Positions 1 to 8,984 of a DNA stretch of 64,000 nucleotides are shown piece by piece. The position numbers and the translations under genes were made by a program. The notes under the pieces are model-generated. The model worked only from the letters and a program-made list of their open reading frames with translations. It searched no databases and had not been told where the DNA came from. The DNA lies in assembly GCA_003249215.1 (NCBI GenBank), contig QKJR01000003.1, positions 62,001 to 126,000 on the forward strand. The letters are read 5' to 3'. Position 1 is the stretch's first letter; every line of letters starts with the position of its first letter. The DNA is from Rhodobacterales bacterium (GTDB lineage Bacteria; Pseudomonadota; Alphaproteobacteria; Rhodobacterales; Rhodobacteraceae).

Positions 1-1
1 G

Positions 2-385
2 ATCACCATGCTCGTCGGCGGCTCGTTCGGGGCGGGCAATTACGGCATGGCGGGCCGGGCCTATTCGCCCCGGTTCCTCTGGTCCTGGCCCAATTCGCGG
101 ATCTCCGTCATGGGTGGCGAACAGGCGGCGGGCGTGCTTGCCACCGTCAAACGCGACGGGATCGAGCGCAAGGGCGGCACCTGGTCGGCGGAAGAAGAGG
201 CCGAGTTCAAGCGCCCGACGATCGAGATGTTCGAGCGCCAGAGCCACCCGCTCTACGCCTCGGCGCGGCTCTGGGACGACGGCATCGCCGATCCGCGCAA
301 GACCCGCGACATCCTCGCGCTTTCGCTCTCGGCGAGCCTCTGCGCGCCCATCGAGCCGACCCGTTTCGGCGTGTTCCGGATGTAA
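2..385 (+). CDS. mccB: Methylcrotonyl-CoA carboxylase, carboxyltransferase (beta) subunit, C-terminal part
   Basis: The gene is already open at the window edge and ends with TAA at 383-385, so only about 127 C-terminal residues are visible. The segment has the acyl-CoA carboxyltransferase features [11 protein letters not shown], a [17 protein letters not shown] stretch and the terminal [15 protein letters not shown] stretch, which are typical of the beta subunit of 3-methylcrotonyl-CoA carboxylase. The enzyme carboxylates 3-methylcrotonyl-CoA in leucine breakdown. The neighbouring biotin carboxylase, HMG-CoA lyase and crotonase support this substrate over propionyl-CoA or acetyl-CoA. A repeat hairpin lies between this stop and the alpha subunit gene. 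Confidence 0.9.
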   Translation: MTMLVGGSFGAGNYGMAGRAYSPRFLWSWPNSRISVMGGEQAAGVLATVKRDGIERKGGTWSAEEEAEFKRPTIEMFERQSHPLYASARLWDDGIADPRKTRDILALSLSASLCAPIEPTRFGVFRM

Positions 386-400
386 CTTTCAATGCCTCCG

Positions 401-478
401 GCGGGAGTATTTGCGCCAGGAAAACTCTGTTTTTTCTTGGTCAAAATACTCCGGGGGCACGGGGGCAGCGCCCCCGCC
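401..478. repeat. Intergenic palindromic repeat, copy R1
   Basis: An AT-rich palindrome, GGAGTATTT (404-412) with AAATACTCC (444-452), encloses CCAGGAAAA and TTTTTTCTTGG arms. It is followed by a G-rich hairpin, CGGGGGC-agc-GCCCCCG (460-476). Four further members of the same family are in this window (near 34.1, 49.7, 50.0 and 58.7 kb). It sits between mccB and mccA and ends only about 20 bases before the mccA start, so it could attenuate or stabilise the mRNA between the two subunit genes. Confidence 0.75.
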
Positions 479-498
479 GCAGTCAAAGGGAGTGAGCG

Positions 499-2427
499 AT
501 GTTCCAGAAGATCCTGATCGCCAACCGCGGCGAGATTGCCTGCCGCGTGATCGACACGGCGCGCCGCCTCGGCGTGGCCACGGTCGCGGTTTATTCAGAC
601 GCCGACCGCGCCGCGCGCCATGTCGCCATGGCCGATGAGGCGGTGCATATCGGTAGCCCGGCCCCCAAGGACAGCTACCTGCGCGGCGAGGCGATCATCG
701 CGGCGGCGCTGGCGACCGGGGCGCAGGCGATCCATCCGGGTTACGGGTTCCTCTCGGAAAACCCTGAATTCGTGGATGCGGTTCAGGCCGCGGGCCTCAC
801 CTTCATCGGGCCCTCGGGCGATGCGATCCGGGCGATGGGCCTCAAGGATGCCGCGAAGGCGCTGATGACCAAGGCCGGGGTGCCGGTCGTGCCCGGCTAT
901 CATGGCGAGAACCAGGACCCCGAGCATCTTTCGGGCGCGGCGGATGCCGTGGGCTATCCGGTGCTGATCAAGGCGGTGGCGGGCGGTGGCGGCAAGGGGA
1001 TGCGCCGCGTCGATCGGCCGGCGGATTTCGCGGCCGCGCTGGCCAGCGCGCAGGGCGAGGCCACGACCGCCTTCGGCAACCCCGCCGTGCTGATCGAGAA
1101 ATACGTCGAAAAACCGCGCCATATCGAGGTGCAGGTCTTTGGTGACGGCAAGACCGCCGTGCATCTCTTCGAGCGCGATTGCTCGCTGCAACGCCGCCAC
1201 CAGAAGGTGATCGAAGAGGCCCCGGCGCCCGGCATGACCGAAGAAATGCGCGCCGCCATGGGGCAGGCGGCCGTGCGCGCCGCCGAGGCGATCGGTTACT
1301 CCGGCGCGGGCACGATCGAATTCATCGTCGATGCCTCCGAGGGGCTGCGCGCGGATCGCTTCTGGTTCATGGAAATGAACACCCGGTTGCAGGTCGAGCA
1401 TCCGGTGACCGAGGCGATCACCGGCGTGGACCTCGTCGAATGGCAGTTGCGCGTCGCTTCGGGCGAGGCCTTGCCCGCGCGGCAGGAGGATCTTCGCATC
1501 ACCGGACATGCCTTTGAGGCGCGGCTCTACGCCGAGGACGTGCCCGCGGGCTTCCTGCCGGCGACGGGGCGGCTTGCGCATCTGCGCTTCGGCCCCGGCG
1601 CGCGGATCGAGACCGGGGTGCGCCCGGGCGATGCGATCAGCCCGTGGTACGATCCGATGATCGCCAAGGTGGTCACCCATGGCCCGACCCGCGCGGCGGC
1701 GCTGAATGCGCTCGCCCGTGCGCTCGACGAGACGCAGGTGGCGGGCACCACGACCAATATCGGCTTCCTCGCGGCGCTTGCGCGGCACAAGGGCTTTGCC
1801 GCGGGCGATGTCGACACCGGGCTCATCGCGCGCGATCTCGATGCGCTCGTGGCCGAAGAGGCACCGCCGCCCGCGGCCCGCGCGCTGGCCGTGATCGCGG
1901 CCGCAGGGCTGCAGGACGGAACAGCCTCTGGTTTCACCCTCTGGGCGCCGCTTGCACGGCAGGTGCCCTTCGACCCGCCCGCCCGGATCGCCGTCACCGG
2001 CCCGGGGCGGATCACGGTCATGCTGGAAGAGGGGGATTTCGATTGCGCATTGCATCCCGATGGCTGGTGGGTCGACGGGGTGAAGACCGGGGCCGCCTTC
2101 CACATCGGGGCCGAGGACATCACCGTCTTCCTGCGCCGCGCCTATCGTTTCGCCCGCATCGACCCGCTGGCGCGTGCCTCCCGGGGCAGCGGTTCGGGCC
2201 TCACGCTTGCGCCGATGCCGGGCCTCGTGAAGGCGGTCTTCGTTGCCGCGGGCGAGGAGGTGGCCGAGGGCGCGCCCCTCGCCGTGCTCGAGGCGATGAA
2301 GATGGAGCACACGCTGCTGGCCGAACGCGCGGGCACCGTGGCCGAGGTGCTGGCGGCCCCCGGTGATCAGGTCGAGGCGGGGGCCGCGCTGATCCGTCTG
2401 GCGGAGGAAAGCGAGGCCGCGGCATGA
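499..2427 (+). CDS. mccA: Methylcrotonyl-CoA carboxylase, biotin carboxylase/biotin carrier (alpha) subunit
   Basis: This 642-residue protein has a biotin carboxylase N-domain (starts MFQKILIANRGEIACRV), the ATP-grasp glycine loop AVAGGGGKGMRRV near residue 160, the EMNTRLQVEHPVTE active-site motif near residue 295, and a C-terminal biotinyl domain with EAMKMEH, whose Lys601 is the expected biotin site. It loads CO2 on biotin for the beta subunit in leucine degradation. AAAGGGAG stands about 8 bases before the ATG. The stop overlaps the next start as ATGA. Family resemblance alone would also allow propionyl-CoA carboxylase alpha, but the HMG-CoA lyase and crotonase next door favour the leucine pathway. 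Biotinylation would need the BirA encoded near 22 kb. Confidence 0.92.
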   Translation: MFQKILIANRGEIACRVIDTARRLGVATVAVYSDADRAARHVAMADEAVHIGSPAPKDSYLRGEAIIAAALATGAQAIHPGYGFLSENPEFVDAVQAAGLTFIGPSGDAIRAMGLKDAAKALMTKAGVPVVPGYHGENQDPEHLSGAADAVGYPVLIKAVAGGGGKGMRRVDRPADFAAALASAQGEATTAFGNPAVLIEKYVEKPRHIEVQVFGDGKTAVHLFERDCSLQRRHQKVIEEAPAPGMTEEMRAAMGQAAVRAAEAIGYSGAGTIEFIVDASEGLRADRFWFMEMNTRLQVEHPVTEAITGVDLVEWQLRVASGEALPARQEDLRITGHAFEARLYAEDVPAGFLPATGRLAHLRFGPGARIETGVRPGDAISPWYDPMIAKVVTHGPTRAAALNALARALDETQVAGTTTNIGFLAALARHKGFAAGDVDTGLIARDLDALVAEEAPPPAARALAVIAAAGLQDGTASGFTLWAPLARQVPFDPPARIAVTGPGRITVMLEEGDFDCALHPDGWWVDGVKTGAAFHIGAEDITVFLRRAYRFARIDPLARASRGSGSGLTLAPMPGLVKAVFVAAGEEVAEGAPLAVLEAMKMEHTLLAERAGTVAEVLAAPGDQVEAGAALIRLAEESEAAA

Positions 2428-3071
2428 TCCTGCACCACGTCCCCGGCTCGCGCAGCTTTCGGGTGCTGTGGCTGCTCGAAGAGCTCGGGCAGGAGGTCGA
2501 GCTGCGTCTGTGGTCGATGACGGACGGCAGCCTGCGCAGCCCGGAATTTCTGGCCCTCTCGCCCGCCGGGCGGATCCCGGCGCTTGAGATCGACGGGCGC
2601 GCGATCTTCGAATCCGGCGCCATCGTGCAATATCTGACCGAGCGCGCGGGCCGCCTTGCCCCGGCGCCGGGCACGCCCGAGCGCGCCGATTTCCTCGAAT
2701 GGGTGAGTTTTGCCGAAACGCAGGCCAACATCGTGCAAAACCTCAACTTTCATCATATCTTCTTGCGCCCTGCCGAGGCGCGTTCGGCGGTGATGACCAA
2801 GCTCGACACCAAGCGGCTCGAGGTCACGATGCGCGCGCTCGAGGGGCATCTGCGCGGGCGCGACTGGCTGCTCGGCGATTTTTCCGGCGCCGATTGCATG
2901 CTCGGCTTCAACGTCGAGGCGATATTCCGTTTCGTGCGCGCCGAACGCTTCCCGGCGCTCGCCGCCTATGCCGCGCGGGTGACGGCGCGCCCGGCCTATC
3001 AGCGTGCGGTGGCGCGCGGCGGCGCAACCACGATCTATACGGAGGATTTCTATGAACTCCCCCAAGCCTGA
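2424..3071 (+). CDS. Glutathione S-transferase family protein
   Basis: This 215-residue protein has a thioredoxin-fold N-terminal half (MILHHVPGSRSFRVLWLLEE, with the PALEIDGRAIFESGAIVQYL segment that contacts glutathione) and an all-helical C-terminal half. It starts inside the mccA stop codon (ATGA) and its last 20 bases overlap the HMG-CoA lyase gene, so it is translated with the leucine operon. The substrate is not evident. A role in removing reactive unsaturated acyl-CoA intermediates would fit the location but is inference. Confidence 0.85.
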   Translation: MILHHVPGSRSFRVLWLLEELGQEVELRLWSMTDGSLRSPEFLALSPAGRIPALEIDGRAIFESGAIVQYLTERAGRLAPAPGTPERADFLEWVSFAETQANIVQNLNFHHIFLRPAEARSAVMTKLDTKRLEVTMRALEGHLRGRDWLLGDFSGADCMLGFNVEAIFRFVRAERFPALAAYAARVTARPAYQRAVARGGATTIYTEDFYELPQA

Positions 3072-3939
3072 GAGCGTCGAGCTCTTCGAGATGGCCCCGC
3101 GCGACGGGCTGCAGAACGAGAAGCGGATGATCCCGACCGCCGAGAAGATCGCGCTGGTCGATCTGCTGTCGCGGGCGGGGTTCCGGCGGATCGAGGTGGC
3201 CTCTTTCGTCAGCCCGAAATGGGTGCCGCAAATGGCGGATTCGGCGCAGGTTCTGGCCGGTATCACCCGTGCCCCGGGCGTGCGCTATGCCGCGCTGACC
3301 CCGAACCTGAAGGGTTACGAGGGCGCGCGCGCGGCCCGTGCCGATGAGGTGGCGATCTTTGCCTCGGCGAGCGAAGGTTTCTCGCGCGCCAACCTCAATT
3401 GTTCGATTTCTGAAAGTCTGGAGCGGTTTCAGCCGGTGATCGAGGCCGCCAAGGTCGATAATATGCCGGTGCGCGGCTATGTCAGCGTTGTCACCGACTG
3501 CCCCTATGACGGGCCGACGCCACCCGAAAACGTGGCCCGCGTGGTCGCGGCGCTGCGGGATATGGGCTGCTATGAGGTCTCCTTGGGCGACACGATCGGG
3601 CAGGGGCGGCCAGAGACGATTTCGGCCATGCTCGGCGCCGTGCTGAACGAGATGCCGGCGGCGCGGCTGGCCGGGCATTATCATGACACGGCCGGTCGGG
3701 CGCTCGACAATATCGAGGCGAGCCTCGCGCTGGGGCTGCGGGTCTTCGATGCCGCGGTGGGGGGCCTGGGCGGGTGCCCCTATGCGCCGGGCGCCAAGGG
3801 CAATGTGGCGACGGAACTGGTCGCGGCGCGGCTTGCGGCGCTGGGATACGAGACGGGGCTCGACACGGCCCTGCTGGAGGAGGCCGCGGCGCTGGCCCGC
3901 GCGATGAAGGGGCCGCAGGGAGGGGATGGCGATGTTTGA
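3052..3939 (+). CDS. mvaB: Hydroxymethylglutaryl-CoA lyase
   Basis: A 295-residue TIM-barrel lyase that cleaves HMG-CoA to acetoacetate and acetyl-CoA, the last step of leucine catabolism. Visible family features are EMAPRDGLQNE near the N-terminus, the His-x-His pair in LAGHYHDTAGRALDN, and the GLGGCPYAPGAKGNVATE signature with the catalytic Cys242. The start is the ATG at 3052, preceded by GGAGG at 3041. An upstream in-frame ATG at 3004 would add 16 residues encoded inside the transferase gene and has no ribosome site, so I did not use it. Confidence 0.92.
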   Translation: MNSPKPESVELFEMAPRDGLQNEKRMIPTAEKIALVDLLSRAGFRRIEVASFVSPKWVPQMADSAQVLAGITRAPGVRYAALTPNLKGYEGARAARADEVAIFASASEGFSRANLNCSISESLERFQPVIEAAKVDNMPVRGYVSVVTDCPYDGPTPPENVARVVAALRDMGCYEVSLGDTIGQGRPETISAMLGAVLNEMPAARLAGHYHDTAGRALDNIEASLALGLRVFDAAVGGLGGCPYAPGAKGNVATELVAARLAALGYETGLDTALLEEAAALARAMKGPQGGDGDV

Positions 3940-4711
3940 GACGATCCGGATCGAGACCGATACGCGCGGCGTGGCGCATCTGTGGCTCGCGCGCGCGGAG
4001 AAGCACAATGCGCTTTCTGCGCAGATGATGGACGAGCTGACCACGGCGATTACCGATCTGGGCGCCGACAGGGCGGTTCGGGTCGTGGTGCTGGCGGCCG
4101 AGGGCGCGAGCTTCTGCGCGGGCGGCGATCTGAAATGGATGCAGGCCAATATCGCGGCAAGCCCCGAGGAGCGCGCCGCCTCTGCGCGCAAGCTCGCGCA
4201 TATGCTCGGCGCGCTGGATGCCTGCCCGAAGCCGGTGATCGGCCGGGTGCAGGGCAATGCCTTCGGCGGGGGCATCGGCATGATGTCGGTCTGTGACGTG
4301 GCGATCGGCGTGCCCACGGCGCGCTTTGGCCTGACCGAGACGAAACTGGGTCTGACGCCCGCGACGATCTCGCCTTACGTGATCGCGCGGATGGGCGCGG
4401 CCAAAGCGCGGCGCGTCTTCATGTCCTCGCGGCTCTTCGGCGCCGAGGAGGCGGTGGCGCTCGATCTGCTGGCGAAGACCGTGCAGCCCGAAGAGCTCGA
4501 CGCCGCCATCGAGGCCGAGGTCGCGCCCTATCTGGCCTGCGCACCCGGCGCGGTGGCCGATGCCAAGGCGCTGGTGCGCAGCCTCGGGCCGCGGCTCGAT
4601 GCCGAGGTGATCGAAGGCACGATCGCGGCGCTGGTCGCGCGCTGGGAAAGCCCCGAGGCGGCCGAGGGAATCAGCGCCTTCTTCGAGAAGCGCAAACCGG
4701 GCTGGATCTGA
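3932..4711 (+). CDS. Enoyl-CoA hydratase/isomerase family protein, probable methylglutaconyl-CoA hydratase
   Basis: A 259-residue crotonase-fold protein with the oxyanion-hole segments AEGASFCAGGDLKWM and QGNAFGGGIGMMSVCDVAI. The missing leucine-pathway step between methylcrotonyl-CoA carboxylase and HMG-CoA lyase is hydration of 3-methylglutaconyl-CoA, so this is the likely role. The exact substrate cannot be read from the sequence. The purine-rich AGGGAGGGG at 3917-3925 is six bases before ATG 3932, so I prefer that start over ATG 3926. It overlaps the HMG-CoA lyase stop by 8 bases. Confidence 0.85.
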   Translation: MFETIRIETDTRGVAHLWLARAEKHNALSAQMMDELTTAITDLGADRAVRVVVLAAEGASFCAGGDLKWMQANIAASPEERAASARKLAHMLGALDACPKPVIGRVQGNAFGGGIGMMSVCDVAIGVPTARFGLTETKLGLTPATISPYVIARMGAAKARRVFMSSRLFGAEEAVALDLLAKTVQPEELDAAIEAEVAPYLACAPGAVADAKALVRSLGPRLDAEVIEGTIAALVARWESPEAAEGISAFFEKRKPGWI

Positions 4712-4898
4712 CCCTCGCGCAAGCCTGCGGGCCCCCGGAGATTCGCGGGGCCTGCGGGATTTCTTCGGGAAATCTGAGGCTTTGTGCCAAGCCTGCAAAG
4801 GCGCCCCGGGCCAGCCTGCCGCACGCTCCGCAGATGCCGCTTCGGTGTGCGGCGGTATACAAATGTAACTTTTCAGTCGCTTTCGGGTTTGCCCTCGG

Positions 4899-4927
4899 TT
4901 GACCCGGCCAAGGCGCGGGGCTATTGC
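4899..4927 (+). promoter_or_regulatory. Candidate promoter of the nuo operon
   Basis: TTGACC (4899-4904), a 17-base spacer and TATTGC (4922-4927), leaving a leader of about 45 bases before nuoA. The rest of 4712-4980 holds only a short GATTTC-ttcgg-GAAATC hairpin (4758-4774), which could end the upstream operon but lacks a T-run. Confidence 0.45.
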
Positions 4928-4980
4928 TCGCACAGCCGGAACCTGCGCGACAACTGGTCGCGTCACGAGGGAGCCAACCA

Positions 4981-5346
4981 GTGCACGATATGCTGCGTGA
5001 ATACCTTCCGATCCTCATCTTCCTGGCGATGGCCACTGTGCTCGGGCTTGTCCTGATGCTTGCCGCCGCCGTCCTTGCGGTTCGTAACCCCGACCCCGAG
5101 AAGGTCTCCGCCTATGAATGCGGTTTCAATGCCTTCGATGACGCACGGATGAAATTCGACGTGCGTTTCTACCTCGTCTCGATCCTGTTCATCATCTTCG
5201 ATCTCGAAGTCGCCTTCCTGTTCCCCTGGGCAGTGGCCTTCGGGTCGATCTCGATGGTCGCCTTCTGGTCGATGATGGTGTTCCTCGCGGTGCTGACCGT
5301 GGGCTTTGCCTATGAATGGAAGAAAGGGGCGCTGGAATGGGCGTGA
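4981..5346 (+). CDS. nuoA: NADH-quinone oxidoreductase subunit A
   Basis: A small membrane subunit of complex I with three predicted helices and the conserved [21 protein letters not shown] loop region between helices 1 and 2 (the Cys is in the Q-site loop of the family). The GTG at 4981 follows GAGGGA by about 8 bases and gives 121 residues. ATG 4990 and TTG 4924 are alternatives, with worse spacing for both. It is the first gene of the nuo operon and its stop overlaps the nuoB start region. Confidence 0.92.
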   Translation: MHDMLREYLPILIFLAMATVLGLVLMLAAAVLAVRNPDPEKVSAYECGFNAFDDARMKFDVRFYLVSILFIIFDLEVAFLFPWAVAFGSISMVAFWSMMVFLAVLTVGFAYEWKKGALEWA

Positions 5347-5870
5347 TGACCGGGGCCAATACCGCCGGGGCCGACATGAACGCGGCCGCTCAGGCGCTCA
5401 ACCGCGATCTGCAGGACAAGGGTTTCCTGCTGACCACGACCGAGGACCTGATCAACTGGGCCCGGATCGGCTCGCTGCACTGGATGACCTTCGGTCTCGC
5501 CTGCTGCGCGGTCGAGATGATGCATACCGCGATGCCGCGCTACGACGTCGAGCGCTACGGTTTCGCCCCGCGCGCCTCGCCCCGTCAGTCGGACGTGATG
5601 ATCGTCGCGGGCACGCTGACCAACAAGATGGCCCCGGCGCTGCGCAAGGTCTATGACCAGATGCCCGAGCCGCGCTACGTGATCTCGATGGGCTCCTGCG
5701 CGAATGGCGGCGGTTATTACCACTACAGCTATTCGGTGGTGCGCGGCTGTGACCGGATCGTTCCGGTCGACATCTACGTGCCGGGCTGCCCGCCCTCGGC
5801 CGAGGCGCTGATGTATGGCATCCTGCAGTTGCAGCGGAAGATCCGCCGCACCGGCACGCTGGTGCGCTGA
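5337..5870 (+). CDS. nuoB: NADH-quinone oxidoreductase subunit B
   Basis: A peripheral-arm subunit that holds the last iron-sulfur cluster, N2, next to the quinone site. Using ATG 5337, the cluster cysteines are Cys56-Cys57 (GLACCAVEM), Cys121 (SMGSCANGG) and Cys151 (VPGCPPS), all four present. Ribosome site AAAGGGG lies 7 bases before 5337. ATG 5346, which overlaps the nuoA stop by one base, is an equally possible start and would remove three residues. Confidence 0.95.
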   Translation: MGVMTGANTAGADMNAAAQALNRDLQDKGFLLTTTEDLINWARIGSLHWMTFGLACCAVEMMHTAMPRYDVERYGFAPRASPRQSDVMIVAGTLTNKMAPALRKVYDQMPEPRYVISMGSCANGGGYYHYSYSVVRGCDRIVPVDIYVPGCPPSAEALMYGILQLQRKIRRTGTLVR

Positions 5871-5882
5871 GGAGGGGCTGCC

Positions 5883-6482
5883 ATGATCGAAACGCTGAAA
5901 GAACTCGCCGCCCATATCGAACTCAAGCGCCCGGCCGATGTCGTCTCGACCGAGATCGCCTTCGGCGAGCTGAACGTGACCGTCACCCCGGGCTCGATCG
6001 TCGATTTCGTGGAATTCCTGCGCGATGACGCGAATTGCCGCTTCAGCTCGCTCGTCGACATCACCGCCGTCGATTACCCGCAGCGCCCGGCGCGCTTCGA
6101 TGTGGTCTGGCATTTCCTGTCGATGCGCCGCAATCAGCGGATCCGCATCAAGGCGGCTTTGCGCGAAGACGAGATGTGCCCCTCGATCGTCGAGGTCCAC
6201 CCCTCGGCGAACTGGTTCGAGCGCGAGGTCTTCGACATGTTCGGGATCCTGTTCTCGGGGCACCCGGACCTGCGCCGTCTGCTGACGGACTATGGTTTCC
6301 GCGGCCATCCGCTGCGCAAGGATTTTCCGACGACGGGCTATGTAGAGCTGCGTTACGACGAAGTGCAAAAGCGCGTCGTCTACGAGCCGGTCAAGCTCAC
6401 GCAGGAATACCGGCAATTCGATTTCCTCTCCCCCTGGGAGGGCGCGCATTACATCCTTCCCGGCGACGAGAAGCAGGGCTGA
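5883..6482 (+). CDS. nuoC: NADH-quinone oxidoreductase subunit C
   Basis: A 199-residue 30-kDa-type subunit of the complex I peripheral arm with the family signature [17 protein letters not shown] segment ([20 protein letters not shown] near 111-130) and GHPLRKDFP. It is separate from nuoD here, unlike the enterobacterial NuoCD fusion. GAGGAGGGG precedes the start. Confidence 0.94.
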   Translation: MIETLKELAAHIELKRPADVVSTEIAFGELNVTVTPGSIVDFVEFLRDDANCRFSSLVDITAVDYPQRPARFDVVWHFLSMRRNQRIRIKAALREDEMCPSIVEVHPSANWFEREVFDMFGILFSGHPDLRRLLTDYGFRGHPLRKDFPTTGYVELRYDEVQKRVVYEPVKLTQEYRQFDFLSPWEGAHYILPGDEKQG

Positions 6483-6490
6483 GCCGCGTC

Positions 6491-6506
6491 GGGGCCCCCG
6501 GGCCCC
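6491..6506 (+). other. GC-rich hairpin between nuoC and nuoD
   Basis: GGGGCC-cccg-GGCCCC forms a short, very stable stem in the 52-base gap between nuoC and nuoD. There is no T-run, so it is not a normal terminator. It could limit mRNA decay or set relative expression. Confidence 0.4.
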
Positions 6507-6534
6507 GGTGCCTGCCACGAAAGAGGTCTGAGAC

Positions 6535-7776
6535 ATGGACGGCGAAATCCGGCAACACATCTACGACGACGGCTCGAAGGACGCCCAGACGGGCGAACAG
6601 CGCATCCGCAACTTCAACATCAACTTCGGGCCGCAGCACCCGGCGGCGCACGGCGTGCTGCGGATGGTGCTGGAACTCGACGGCGAGATCGTCGAGCGCG
6701 CGGACCCGCATATCGGGCTGCTGCATCGCGGCACCGAGAAGCTGATGGAAAGCCGCACCTATCTGCAGAACCTGCCCTATTTCGACCGCCTCGACTATGT
6801 GGCGCCGATGAACCAGGAACATGCCTGGTGCCTCGCGATCGAACGGCTGACCGGCACCGAGGTGCCGCGCCGCGCCTCGCTGATCCGGGTGCTCTATTCG
6901 GAGCTCGGGCGCATCACCAACCACTTGCTGAACGTTACCACGCAGGCGATGGACGTCGGCGCGCTCACCCCGCCGCTCTGGGGCTTCGAGGAGCGCGAGA
7001 AGATCATGGTCTTCTACGAGCGCGCCTGTGGCGCCCGCCTGCACGCGAACTATTTCCGCCCCGGCGGCGTGCATCAGGACCTGCCGCCCGCGCTGATCGA
7101 CGATATCGAGGAGTGGGCCAAGGCCTTCCCGGCGGTGCTCGACGATATCGAGGGGCTGCTGACGGAAAACCGCATCTTCAAGATGCGCAACGCCGATATC
7201 TGCATCATCACCGAGGACGAGATCCTGAAATGGGGCTATTCGGGCGTGATGGTGCGGGGCTCGGGCCTCGCCTGGGACCTGCGCCGCGCGCAGCCCTATG
7301 AATGCTACGACGAATTCGAGTTCCAGATCCCGGTCGGCAAGCATGGCGATTGCTATGACCGCTATCTGTGCCGCATGGCCGAGATGCGCGAGTCGACCAA
7401 GATCGTGCTGCAGGCGATCGAGAAGCTGCGGATGCCGGAAAATCAGGGCGACGTGCTGGCGCGGGGCAAGATGACGCCCCCCAAACGCGGCGAGATGAAA
7501 CGCTCGATGGAAGCGCTGATCCATCACTTCAAGCTCTATACCGAGGGCTTCAAGGTTCCCGCCGGCGAGGTCTATGCCGCCGTCGAGGCGCCCAAGGGCG
7601 AGTTCGGCGTCTATCTCGTCTCGGACGGCACCAACAAACCCTATCGCGCGAAGATCCGCGCCCCGGGCTATCTGCATCTGCAATCGATGGATGAAGTGTC
7701 CAGGGGCCACATGCTCGCCGATGTCTCTGCAATCATCGGCACGATGGATATCGTGTTCGGGGAGGTCGACCGCTAA
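6535..7776 (+). CDS. nuoD: NADH-quinone oxidoreductase subunit D
   Basis: A 413-residue 49-kDa-type subunit related to the large subunit of NiFe hydrogenases, which forms the quinone pocket with NuoB. It shows [14 protein letters not shown] with the quinone-site His, [13 protein letters not shown], and the C-terminal DIVFGEVDR end. The last base pair of the stop overlaps the nuoE start (TAATG). Confidence 0.95.
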   Translation: MDGEIRQHIYDDGSKDAQTGEQRIRNFNINFGPQHPAAHGVLRMVLELDGEIVERADPHIGLLHRGTEKLMESRTYLQNLPYFDRLDYVAPMNQEHAWCLAIERLTGTEVPRRASLIRVLYSELGRITNHLLNVTTQAMDVGALTPPLWGFEEREKIMVFYERACGARLHANYFRPGGVHQDLPPALIDDIEEWAKAFPAVLDDIEGLLTENRIFKMRNADICIITEDEILKWGYSGVMVRGSGLAWDLRRAQPYECYDEFEFQIPVGKHGDCYDRYLCRMAEMRESTKIVLQAIEKLRMPENQGDVLARGKMTPPKRGEMKRSMEALIHHFKLYTEGFKVPAGEVYAAVEAPKGEFGVYLVSDGTNKPYRAKIRAPGYLHLQSMDEVSRGHMLADVSAIIGTMDIVFGEVDR

Positions 7777-8948
7777 TGCTCCGCCGTCTTCATCACGAAC
7801 AGCCCGCGGCTTTCGAATTCACCCCCGCGAACCTCGCCTGGGCTCAGGCGCAGATGACCAAATTCCCGGTCGGGCGTCAGGCTTCGGCGATCATTCCGCT
7901 CCTGTTCCGCGCGCAGGAACAGGAAGGGTGGCTGTCGAAAGCGGCGATCGAATATGTCGCCGACATGCTCGGGATGCCCTATATCCGGGCGCTCGAGGTC
8001 GCGACCTTCTACTTCATGTTCCAGCTGCAACCGACCGGCTCGGTCGCCCATATCCAGATCTGCGGCACGACCTCGTGCATGATCTGCGGCGCCGAGGATC
8101 TGATGAAGGTCTGCAAGTCGAAGATCGCGCCCCATGCGCATGAGCTTTCGGCCGATGGCAAGTTCTCGTGGGAAGAGGTCGAATGCCTCGGCGCCTGCGC
8201 CAATGCGCCGATGGCGCAGATCGGCAAGGATTACTACGAAGACCTGACCGAAGAGAGCCTCGCCGCGCTGATCGACGGCATGGCCGCCGGCGGCAACCCC
8301 AAGGCCGGCTCGCAGATCGGGCGCTTCAGCTCGGAGCCCGCCTCGGGTCTGACCTCGCTCACCGCGAGCGCGGGCGACAAGGAGGGCTATAACGCCTCGG
8401 TCGCGCGCGCCGTCACCATCGGCGACAGCATCAAGCGCATCGACGGCACCGAAGTGCCGCTCGCCGCCCCGTGGCAGAGCTCGGGCCAGTTCCCGCCGAT
8501 CGGCATCATGGGGACGCGCCCGATGTCGGCTGTGCAGCAGGCCGCCGCCGCCAAGGCCGCGGCCCCGGTTGCCGCGCCTGCCGCCGCTCCGGCACCTGTC
8601 GCCGCTCCCGTGGCCGCCGCTCCGGTGGCCGCAGTCGCCGATATTCCGGCGGCCGAGGGCCCGGGCGTGCAGCCCGTGGGCATCGCCGCGCCGCGCGATG
8701 GCAAGGCCGACGATCTCAAGCTGATCGAGGGCGTGGGCCCGGTTCTGGAAGAGCGTCTGAACGAATGGGGCATCTTCCATTTCGACCAGATCGCCGCCTG
8801 GGGCCCGGAAGAGATCGCCTATGCCGATCAGAACGTGCCGCGCTTCAAGGGCCGCTGCACGCGCGACAAATGGGTGGCGCAGGCCAGGATCATCGTGACC
8901 GAGGGGCTCGAGCGCTTCCTCGAACGCGCCAAGACGAACGACTACTGA
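7776..8948 (+). CDS. nuoE: NADH-quinone oxidoreductase subunit E with a C-terminal extension
   Basis: Residues 1 to about 165 are the thioredoxin-like 24-kDa subunit carrying [2Fe-2S] cluster N1a, with ligands Cys96, Cys101, Cys137 and Cys141. Then comes a Gly/Ser/Ala region, an Ala/Pro linker near 250-295, and an extra domain at about 308-390 that begins [17 protein letters not shown], which looks like a helix-hairpin-helix fold. Ordinary NuoE is about 160-240 residues. I recall a similarly long NuoE in Rhodobacter capsulatus, so the extension is probably a lineage trait. The same domain recurs in the next gene. Confidence 0.92.
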   Translation: MLRRLHHEQPAAFEFTPANLAWAQAQMTKFPVGRQASAIIPLLFRAQEQEGWLSKAAIEYVADMLGMPYIRALEVATFYFMFQLQPTGSVAHIQICGTTSCMICGAEDLMKVCKSKIAPHAHELSADGKFSWEEVECLGACANAPMAQIGKDYYEDLTEESLAALIDGMAAGGNPKAGSQIGRFSSEPASGLTSLTASAGDKEGYNASVARAVTIGDSIKRIDGTEVPLAAPWQSSGQFPPIGIMGTRPMSAVQQAAAAKAAAPVAAPAAAPAPVAAPVAAAPVAAVADIPAAEGPGVQPVGIAAPRDGKADDLKLIEGVGPVLEERLNEWGIFHFDQIAAWGPEEIAYADQNVPRFKGRCTRDKWVAQARIIVTEGLERFLERAKTNDY

Positions 8949-8984
8949 GAAAGGGGCGGGGGACCGCCGAGGGACCGACCGAAG

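Noticed and set aside
595..2310. 571-codon open frame antisense to mccA
   Set aside because: Long antisense frames are normal in GC-rich genes. The composition is His/Arg-rich with no family features, and the sense strand has a complete known enzyme. The same applies to the long antisense frames across nuoG, nuoJ-L and the RND permease.
4758..4774. Terminator after the leucine operon (GATTTC-ttcgg-GAAATC)
   Set aside because: The stem is only six mostly A-T pairs and is followed by TGAGGC, not by T residues.
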